From an uncultured bacterium (lineage in GTDB: Bacteria > Patescibacteriota > Minisyncoccia > Phycocordibacterales > UBA9973): a stretch of 9,911 nt of DNA. A model generated the notes under the pieces. That model did not search any database and was not told where the DNA came from. It saw nothing but the letters and a program-made list of their open reading frames with translations. The position numbers and the translations under genes were made by a program. The stretch lies in assembly GCA_937895515.1 (NCBI GenBank), contig CALAYS010000242.1, positions 1 through 9,911 of the forward strand, read 5' to 3'. Positions 1 to 5,580 of the stretch are shown in pieces (the first letter of the stretch is position 1; each line of letters opens with the position of its first letter).

Positions 1-39
1 GTGATGTGACTGGAGTTCAGACGTGTGCTCTTCCGATCT
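1..39 (+). other. Illumina TruSeq adapter left on the contig end (artefact)
   Basis: Bases 6-39 match the Illumina multiplexing read-2 adapter, beginning GTGACTGGAGTTCAGACGTG and ending CTCTTCCGATCT. The five bases before it, GTGAT, are the last five of CGTGAT, the reverse complement of TruSeq index 1 (ATCACG), as they sit in the indexed PCR primer. This is library-construction sequence, not phage or host DNA. Real sequence starts at base 40, so anything that appears to continue leftward through this point is an artefact. Confidence 0.97.
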
Positions 40-162
40 GGTGGGAATCACGGGAACATGGAAACCATATCTAAAAGCAAAGCAAGTGAGCTACCTGGAT
101 CAGTATATAATTCAAAAACTGTCTATAGCGCTAGTGAATTAGGACAGGAGACAAACAATTAA
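40..162 (+). CDS. C-terminal end of an unidentified gene, 5' truncated by the adapter
   Basis: The frame beginning at base 40 stays open for 40 codons to a TAA at 160-162. It ends in a polar tail rich in Ser, Glu, Asn and Lys (final residues SASELGQETNN). Its start is lost because the contig ends at the adapter. The sequence looks like the flexible C-terminus of a structural or accessory phage protein, but it is too short to assign. A second frame (41-142) is also open and cannot be excluded. The frame at 40 was preferred because it runs longer and its stop leaves a normal-sized gap (46 bases) before the next gene. Bases 163-208 show no feature beyond an AT-rich leader. Confidence 0.4.
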   Translation, partial: GGNHGNMETISKSKASELPGSVYNSKTVYSASELGQETNN

Positions 163-208
163 GAGAAACCAATTCAATCATTTATAGTACAAATAAGAAA
201 CCCTATAG

Positions 209-1114
209 ATGATATTCGGACACAATCAAACAAATATATCGTATCTTGGGATTCCCAAGAAATCAATAACAATAGATAAGCAAGTATGTTCATATGATGA
301 TATACTTGATCTTATCTTGGCTTTATGTATAATAAATTCCAGGATATCATCTAAGATAGTTTGTTTAAATCTTAGTGAGCTTGATATAACTCAGGATTTC
401 CTTGATGACGATTTAATAGAGGAGGAAAATCCTCTTCTCTCTGAAAAAATTAATGATATAAATTCACTGATAAATAAAAACTCGATGAGAGTTGTTATAT
501 TTATAGGTAAGGATTATTTTCTAGGAAGTCAAATCGAGGATATTAGAATAAAAACTATAAAGCTACTTAATAAGCTTTCCGATGTTCTTGGTGTAATCGG
601 TATGAATGGACCTTCGATAGTTATAAGGATAGGATCAGCCTACGGTAACAGAAAAAAAACAATGAAGGAATTCTGCTCGATGGTCTCTAAACTCAAAAAT
701 TCTACAATTCAGAGATTAACAGTCACTAATGACGAGAAACCCAGTCTTTTTTCAATAACCGATCTTCTATCCGGTGTTTATTATGAAACGGGGATACCTC
801 TATGCTTTAGAATATTACCACATCAGTTCAATGATGGTGGATTATCTATAAGAGAGGCTATGTTTCTTGCAGCATCAACATGGAAGGTAAATACTAAACC
901 TTTCTTCTTTCATTCAGAAGCAGCAGATGTTGATAATAACGGTAAAGCTCTCTCCCCTACTTGTACTGATTTATTAACAATGAGAATTCCAACTTTTGGA
1001 CTTGACATTGATGTTATAATAGATTCACCAAACAAGGAACTTTGTTATCTTGAATATTTAAAATCACATAGAGGGTTACCCCCGACAGTTATTAATAAAA
1101 TTTCAAAGAAATAA
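209..1114 (+). CDS. UvdE-like TIM-barrel protein, probably degenerate or divergent UV-damage endonuclease
   Basis: The 301-residue protein follows the UvdE/UVDE order of motifs. It has an early beta-strand S-Y-L-G-I-P (11-16), IGSAYGNRK (141-149) where the family has H-x-G-G-x-Y-G-D-K, and RLTVTNDEK (169-177) for R-L-x-L-E-N-D-D-K. GIPLCFRILPHQF (195-207) stands for the G-I-P-x-x-x-D-x-H-H-H region, TWK (224-226) is conserved, and LDIDVIIDSPNKE (265-277) stands for D-F-D-V-M-L-E-A-K-x-K-E. UvdE enzymes cut DNA 5' of UV photoproducts using metal ions held by His, Glu and Asp. By my hand alignment most ligand positions differ (H to R at 140, E to T near 173, D to R near 201, E to D at 272), so normal activity is doubtful. 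The ATG at 209 lies just before the first barrel strand; there is no Shine-Dalgarno site. The neighbouring exonuclease fits a DNA repair or nucleotide-handling role. Confidence 0.62.
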   Translation: MIFGHNQTNISYLGIPKKSITIDKQVCSYDDILDLILALCIINSRISSKIVCLNLSELDITQDFLDDDLIEEENPLLSEKINDINSLINKNSMRVVIFIGKDYFLGSQIEDIRIKTIKLLNKLSDVLGVIGMNGPSIVIRIGSAYGNRKKTMKEFCSMVSKLKNSTIQRLTVTNDEKPSLFSITDLLSGVYYETGIPLCFRILPHQFNDGGLSIREAMFLAASTWKVNTKPFFFHSEAADVDNNGKALSPTCTDLLTMRIPTFGLDIDVIIDSPNKELCYLEYLKSHRGLPPTVINKISKK

Positions 1115-1161
1115 TTTTTTTATTCCGTAATATTTGATTATATTTGTATAAAATTATAATT

Positions 1162-1860
1162 ATGTTCAAATTAGAAACTATTGAAACCTATCTTTATTTT
1201 GATGTCGAAACTGTTTGCTCAGAGAAGGATTTTATGACACTTGAAAGAAAGAATCCAAGACTTGCAGAGTTATGGAAAAAGAGAGCTATCTATTATAGAG
1301 GGGCTAATCCTGAAATATCACACTGGAGCGATGGTGATGTTTATCTAGCTAAGGCATCCTTAGAGCCTGAATTTTCCAGAGTTGTTTGCGTTTCTTTTGG
1401 TTCCTTTAGCAATGGTGAAAAAGTTTTTAAATCTTTTTACGGTACCGACGAGATAGATATTTTAGAAAAAAGTAACAAGGTTTTCAATAATGCAATGGCA
1501 AAAAATTGGAAATTATGTGGACATAATATAAAAGGTTTTGACGTTCCATGTTTAGGTAAAAGGATGGTTTATAATGGTATAAATCCATCAGCGAATCTAC
1601 AAGTGTGGGATAAAAAGCCATGGGAAATACCATATATTGATACCTCAGATGTCTTTGCTTTTGGTAGCTGGACGCAACAAAAATATCTAAGCCTTGATCT
1701 TCTTTCTTGTTCTCTTGGTGTTAAATCACCTAAAGAAAATATGGATGGCTCTAAAGTTAATGGATACTTTTGGGATAATCAGGCATATGATGAAATAAAA
1801 GATTATTGTGAAATAGACGTAAGAACCGTCATGGAGGTTCTTGAGAAAGTCTGCTTCTAG
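1162..1860 (+). CDS. Stand-alone DEDDy 3'-5' exonuclease related to the PolB proofreading domain
   Basis: This 232-residue protein shows all three exonuclease motifs of the DEDD superfamily. Exo I is YFDVETV, with D14 and E16. Exo II is GHNIKGFDVP, with N122 and D127. Exo III is YCEID, with Y215 and D219, giving the DEDDy subtype. The layout and length match the predicted PolB-like 3'-5' exonuclease family (Pfam DNA_pol_B_exo2), which has no polymerase domain. Such enzymes remove nucleotides from DNA 3' ends using two metal ions; the exact substrate here is unknown. The ATG at 1162 is preferred over an in-frame TTG at 1144, because the six extra residues precede the first beta-strand and lie in AT-rich leader sequence. 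It follows the UvdE-like gene by 47 bases and is closed by a strong terminator, so the two may form a repair or replication-linked pair. All catalytic residues are intact. Confidence 0.88.
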   Translation: MFKLETIETYLYFDVETVCSEKDFMTLERKNPRLAELWKKRAIYYRGANPEISHWSDGDVYLAKASLEPEFSRVVCVSFGSFSNGEKVFKSFYGTDEIDILEKSNKVFNNAMAKNWKLCGHNIKGFDVPCLGKRMVYNGINPSANLQVWDKKPWEIPYIDTSDVFAFGSWTQQKYLSLDLLSCSLGVKSPKENMDGSKVNGYFWDNQAYDEIKDYCEIDVRTVMEVLEKVCF

Positions 1861-1879
1861 AATATTAGTTAAATACTTT

Positions 1880-1916
1880 AAAGCTTTCCTTTGATATATA
1901 GAGGAAAGCTTTTTTT
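1880..1916 (+). terminator. Rho-independent terminator after the exonuclease gene
   Basis: The left arm AAAGCTTTCCT (1880-1890) pairs perfectly over 11 bases with AGGAAAGCTTT (1902-1912). The loop is 11 bases (1891-1901), and a run of seven Ts (1910-1916) partly overlaps the right arm. It lies 19 bases after the exonuclease stop. The next gene's GTG start is at 1917, immediately after the T-run. Confidence 0.9.
1893..1902 (+). promoter_or_regulatory. Promoter-like GATATATAGA box inside the terminator loop
   Basis: GATATATAGA lies mostly in the terminator loop, 14 bases before the GTG start at 1917. The same ten bases recur at 9386-9395 ahead of another gene, and a variant (GATATATAAG) lies at 5559-5568 ahead of the protease gene. 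The core resembles the TATAAATA box of T4 late promoters. RNA started just downstream would hold only the right arm of the hairpin and would escape termination. No -35-type partner is obvious, so this is inference from position and recurrence. Confidence 0.3.
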
Positions 1917-2732
1917 GTGAACAAGGTATTTAATTTTAATTTATTCGTACATAATGTGAATGATCTAATCACCGAGAAGGAGATTGGAGCATTTTATCAT
2001 GACGAGCTAAATCCTATCTTTTGGAAAAAAAAGAAGGATGATGATGGAAACATCGAGTGGGTATTCGATCAGCGGGTTAGAAGAAAACTTTTAAGAATCG
2101 CTAATGATTTCTACGAAAAATTCCCTGAACTTCTAAAAGGGAGAGTAATAAAGGATGTCCAATTAACCGGATCTTTATCTAATTACAACTACACCAATTT
2201 CTCGGATCTGGATGTTCATGTTATCGTGAATCTTGATGGTATAGATGACGAGAATCCAAAAATACTAAAAGCCGCTATAGACGGGGTAAGATTCATATGG
2301 AATCTTAGACATAATATTTCTATTAGAGGATATGATACAGAACTATATCTCCAGAGTGAGAATGAGGTTCATGATTCCACTGGTCTCTTTTCGTTGTTGA
2401 ATAATAAATGGGTAAGAAAACCTGTTTTTGATCCGCCGACTATAGACGAGATGGACGTATCTAAAAAATATGATTCAATTTCGAATGAGATTGATTCTTT
2501 AGATGTGAAATTAAAGGATCAATCAGATCCCCCGAGTAATGCCAAGTCATTATATAAAAGATGCCTTAAACTTAAAGATAAGATACAAAAAATGAGGAAA
2601 GAAAGTCTTTCCAAAGACGGCGAGATGTCTATAGGGAATCTCGTGTTCAAAAAACTAAGAAATGATGGATATATAGAGAAATTAATAGATACTATATCTA
2701 AATCATACGATAAAATTTACACAGAAAAATAA
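1917..2732 (+). CDS. Nucleotidyltransferase-fold (pol beta superfamily) protein, possible packaged head protein
   Basis: The 271-residue protein carries the nucleotidyltransferase signature: a Gly-Ser pair in LTGSLSNYNYTNFSDLDVHV (G85, S86), then the metal-binding D97-x-D99, and a likely third acid at E142 in YDTELYLQ. Proteins of this type, with L-N-P-x-x-W and the LTGSL...SDLD block, are known to me as uncharacterised T4-like phage proteins; their substrate is unknown. The C-terminal third (about 180-271) is charged and predicted helical. The start is GTG 1917, directly after a terminator T-run; the next in-frame start is GTG 1956. The longer form is favoured because its N-terminus (MNKVFNFNLFV, then LITE at 17-20) resembles the capsid-targeting peptides of T4 internal proteins, which end in (L/I)-x-E. 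An AGGA at 1902-1905 lies 11 bases upstream but within the hairpin arm. The next gene starts 8 bases later. Confidence 0.82.
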   Translation: MNKVFNFNLFVHNVNDLITEKEIGAFYHDELNPIFWKKKKDDDGNIEWVFDQRVRRKLLRIANDFYEKFPELLKGRVIKDVQLTGSLSNYNYTNFSDLDVHVIVNLDGIDDENPKILKAAIDGVRFIWNLRHNISIRGYDTELYLQSENEVHDSTGLFSLLNNKWVRKPVFDPPTIDEMDVSKKYDSISNEIDSLDVKLKDQSDPPSNAKSLYKRCLKLKDKIQKMRKESLSKDGEMSIGNLVFKKLRNDGYIEKLIDTISKSYDKIYTEK

Positions 2733-2740
2733 TTTATATT

Positions 2741-5521
2741 ATGAATATATTTTTACCCAAAAATGGGAAATATAACATTGGCGACGATTTTCCAATGATA
2801 AGCATACCTACCGATATTTCTGAATTAAATCCACAGGAAAAAACATTTGATGATTTTCAATGGTGGGCAGAATCTTCGGAGTTTAAAAAATGGATGGATG
2901 CTAATAAAAGACAATGGGTTGCTGATTCTGAAGAAACTAGTAGATATGGAAACAGTTTGACTGATCTCATAAAGGAAAATGTAGGATCTTATAGATTTCA
3001 TAACAATTTGAATGAATCTGATGTTTTATCTTTTGATGAATATGATAGTTTAAATGAAGCAGACGAACCAATATCGGCTGAAGCTAAAATTGGTATAAAA
3101 TTTCATTATGCTTATAATAAACTTAAAGCTGATGGTAAACTTAAGAATATAAATTCTGTGGATGCAGATTTACCTACTGGTGAGGAAAAAGCTGTATTTG
3201 TCAGTATGGAGGACCCAGAAACAAAAATAAATGTTGACGAAACGCTCAAAGCATTTAAGATGGTTGCTCTTCCTGGATCAGATGATTCTAAGGTTAAAGT
3301 TATATCAATTAAGGAATCACTCCCTGGAGGACCAGTTGATCCTGATACTACAATGAAAGAATTGGTTGAAGGTATACTAAAAACTGCAGGTGAATACGCA
3401 GCTATTGGAGCTGGTATAGGTGTAACGTGGGCGGTATTAAGAAGAGTTGGATATGGTGTTGCTGCAGGAGCAGCTTTAAAATCAATAAGAGGTCTTGCAC
3501 CAGCAGCTACTGTTGCTACAGAAGGTGCTAAAGCTACTGGTCTACTTGCAAAATCTGGACAATTTCTTAAAAATGTTGCATCAGGTGGAGTTAAAAAAGT
3601 AAAAGTCTTAGGAAGTGGTCTAGTAGATCTTCTTAAATTTAAAGATACTGTAGTTGTTGGTAAGTCTATAGTTAGAGGAGTAAAAGGAGCAGGTAAAGCT
3701 GCTGTTTTAGGTAAAGCTTCTCTACCTAAGATAGTAACTGCATTTAGAACTGGATTAAGTAGAGGTGTTTCTAAGGGTGGTGCTAGATTAGTTCCTTTTG
3801 TAGGTCAAGCACTATTAGCTATTGATGCTATAGGATCAACATGGAATTGGTTTAGTGACAATCAGGCACCTAAATGGGATGAGATAGAGGATACAATCGC
3901 ATCAGGTAAAGGAGGAAAGGAATTTGATCCGGGAAAGATAAAAGATGGTACTTCAATAACAATATGTTGGAAACAACCTGCTGGTACAGGTCTTGGTATA
4001 GCTGCAAGTTTTCTTTATAGTAATGATACAAGAACAACTGCTGAATTATTTAAGGTAGGTAAAGGAAATAGCGGGGATTCAATATTTATATTAACTGCTA
4101 TAAACTCCAAGGAATATCAGAAAGGTCTTTCTGATCATGCTGTTACGTTGATCTCTATAAAGAATGGACCAATAAACGCTCAAAGTGGTCTTTCTGGATT
4201 AAGAAGGATTCTAGATAATGAAGATATGGATGTTAAGGTAGCTTATGTTGATCAGCCTGAAGATATAGCTACTAGTTTTAATTTCATGGGTATATGTGAC
4301 TGGTCAGTTTTGCTAGAATATTATAACGAAGCTTCTGAACAATATATAATATCCGATGGTGATGCTCCTGAAACATATGAATATTACTACCAAACAACAC
4401 AAAAGGATTATGTGAATGTTTCAGGTAAACTTCTTACCGACGAGGAACTTGGATCAAAGTCTAGTGATGATATAGCGGAGATGTTTGCAAGTGGAAACAA
4501 TAAGATAAACAACGTAAAACCAGAGAAAAAAGAAAATAAAAATACGAAGGATAAGTCGGCAGAGAAGAAAAATAAGGAACAATCTGGTGGAACTGGTGAA
4601 TCTGGAGTAAATGATTCAGAAAACAATAGAGAACTTTGGTTAACCCCAATGATAAACGAATCTTCTAAAAGAGGATCTGTTATACATAAATTTTCTGAAT
4701 TTGAGGATGTACTTGAGTATATAAATACTATAGGTAAGTATCCTGAATATTCTAGATTGAATGAGAAAGACGGAGACGAAGAAACTGAAGATAGCGGTAA
4801 ATCAAAAGAATCTTCGGATACATTAACTCTAACTAATGAGGAGGCTGCAGGCCCAGCTAAAGTTGCGGTTTATTCAGTAACTGATATGGAGTATGCAAAT
4901 CCGGATGATAGACAATATACTCCGGCAGCTTATAAATATTTTATTATAGGTCCGGATGATTATGATGCTAATTTAGGCTCGAGTATAGAGGTTGGTGTAA
5001 GTACAGACGAGACTCTTATAGATCCTAGAAGAGGTGTCTACGAATTCAAGGAGGAGGTTAAGAAGGAAGATTCAGATAATAAAGAGGAAGGTGGAAGAAA
5101 AACCAATCCTGAAGATAATGATAATGCCGATAATGGATCTTCTGATACTGAAGATAGTGATGATGAAAATACTCCAAATAAGGATGATTACTTCATTACT
5201 GCTGATCCTGATGATATCAGTATTAAAAACAGAAAAAATGCTACAGTTATAAGAGATAAGAACTTTAAAGGTGGTATAAACATAGTTGATGAATTCCTTA
5301 CTGATAAAGAGAAGGAAGTTCTTGGAATACCTACATGGAAAGCAGTAACACTTGCTAAAACATTCATGAATGGACAGGGTGAGGTCATAAAGGTTAAACT
5401 TAAAAATAGGTATGCACCTATGTTTAATACAACGAAAACCTATGAAGTTCGTGACGGAGAAGCATTCCAAATCGCTAAAAAATTCGCTAAAGAAGTGGAA
5501 GATAGAATAAAATTTCAATAA
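2741..5521 (+). CDS. Large multidomain protein of unknown function, candidate processed internal head protein
   Basis: I do not recognise this 926-residue protein. The N-terminal region (1-106) is polar and aromatic and ends in two candidate prohead-protease sites, NLNE (E92) and SLNE (E106). Residues 107-205 look globular. Residues about 208-370 are rich in Gly, Ala, Val and Lys, with hydrophobic stretches (for example AAIGAGIGVTWAVL at 220-233 and VPFVGQALLAIDAIG at 351-365), and could be membrane-active or nucleic-acid binding. A second globular part (about 380-580) is followed by a Lys/Glu linker (590-625), further sites MINE (E640) and RLNE (E675), a globular part (700-770), an acidic Asp/Glu/Asn linker (771-815), and a basic C-terminal domain (816-926). 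It sits directly before the prohead protease, where T4 has its core genes. This place and the sites suggest a protein packaged and cut in the prohead, like T4 Alt or internal proteins. No Shine-Dalgarno site is present. Confidence 0.85.
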   Translation: MNIFLPKNGKYNIGDDFPMISIPTDISELNPQEKTFDDFQWWAESSEFKKWMDANKRQWVADSEETSRYGNSLTDLIKENVGSYRFHNNLNESDVLSFDEYDSLNEADEPISAEAKIGIKFHYAYNKLKADGKLKNINSVDADLPTGEEKAVFVSMEDPETKINVDETLKAFKMVALPGSDDSKVKVISIKESLPGGPVDPDTTMKELVEGILKTAGEYAAIGAGIGVTWAVLRRVGYGVAAGAALKSIRGLAPAATVATEGAKATGLLAKSGQFLKNVASGGVKKVKVLGSGLVDLLKFKDTVVVGKSIVRGVKGAGKAAVLGKASLPKIVTAFRTGLSRGVSKGGARLVPFVGQALLAIDAIGSTWNWFSDNQAPKWDEIEDTIASGKGGKEFDPGKIKDGTSITICWKQPAGTGLGIAASFLYSNDTRTTAELFKVGKGNSGDSIFILTAINSKEYQKGLSDHAVTLISIKNGPINAQSGLSGLRRILDNEDMDVKVAYVDQPEDIATSFNFMGICDWSVLLEYYNEASEQYIISDGDAPETYEYYYQTTQKDYVNVSGKLLTDEELGSKSSDDIAEMFASGNNKINNVKPEKKENKNTKDKSAEKKNKEQSGGTGESGVNDSENNRELWLTPMINESSKRGSVIHKFSEFEDVLEYINTIGKYPEYSRLNEKDGDEETEDSGKSKESSDTLTLTNEEAAGPAKVAVYSVTDMEYANPDDRQYTPAAYKYFIIGPDDYDANLGSSIEVGVSTDETLIDPRRGVYEFKEEVKKEDSDNKEEGGRKTNPEDNDNADNGSSDTEDSDDENTPNKDDYFITADPDDISIKNRKNATVIRDKNFKGGINIVDEFLTDKEKEVLGIPTWKAVTLAKTFMNGQGEVIKVKLKNRYAPMFNTTKTYEVRDGEAFQIAKKFAKEVEDRIKFQ

Positions 5522-5547
5522 TTCACCAATAAATCGAAAAAATATCA

Positions 5548-5568
5548 ATATATCAATCGATATATAAG
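5548..5568 (+). promoter_or_regulatory. Inverted repeat with promoter-like GATATATAAG before the protease gene
   Basis: ATATATC (5548-5554) and GATATAT (5559-5565) form a 7-base inverted repeat with a 4-base spacer. The right arm begins a GATATATAAG box (5559-5568) that matches the first eight bases of boxes at 1893 and 9386. It ends 12 bases before the ATG at 5581. The rest of the 59-base gap is plain AT-rich sequence with no terminator, so read-through from the upstream gene is also expected. Confidence 0.3.
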
Positions 5569-5580
5569 TAACATAAAAAT

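Noticed and set aside
41..142. Second open frame at the contig start
   Set aside because: It overlaps the slightly longer frame 40-162, neither has a recognisable domain, and only one can be the real gene end.
1100..1121. Possible terminator after the UvdE-like gene (ATTTC-AAA-GAAAT followed by Ts)
   Set aside because: The stem is only five pairs with one G-C pair, too weak to call.
1139..1146. TATATTTG, matching the Bacteroidota -7 promoter pattern TAnnTTTG
   Set aside because: No TTTG-type -33 box lies at the expected distance (about 1115-1120 is a T-run), and such a match is easy to find by chance in this AT-rich gap.
1144..1161. TTG start that would extend the exonuclease by six residues
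   Set aside because: The ATG at 1162 fits the family start just before the first strand, and the extra codons lie in AT-rich leader sequence.
5034..5252. 72-codon plus-strand frame inside the 926-residue protein gene
   Set aside because: It is an out-of-frame reading of an acidic linker and gives a low-complexity Ile/Leu/Met/Lys product.
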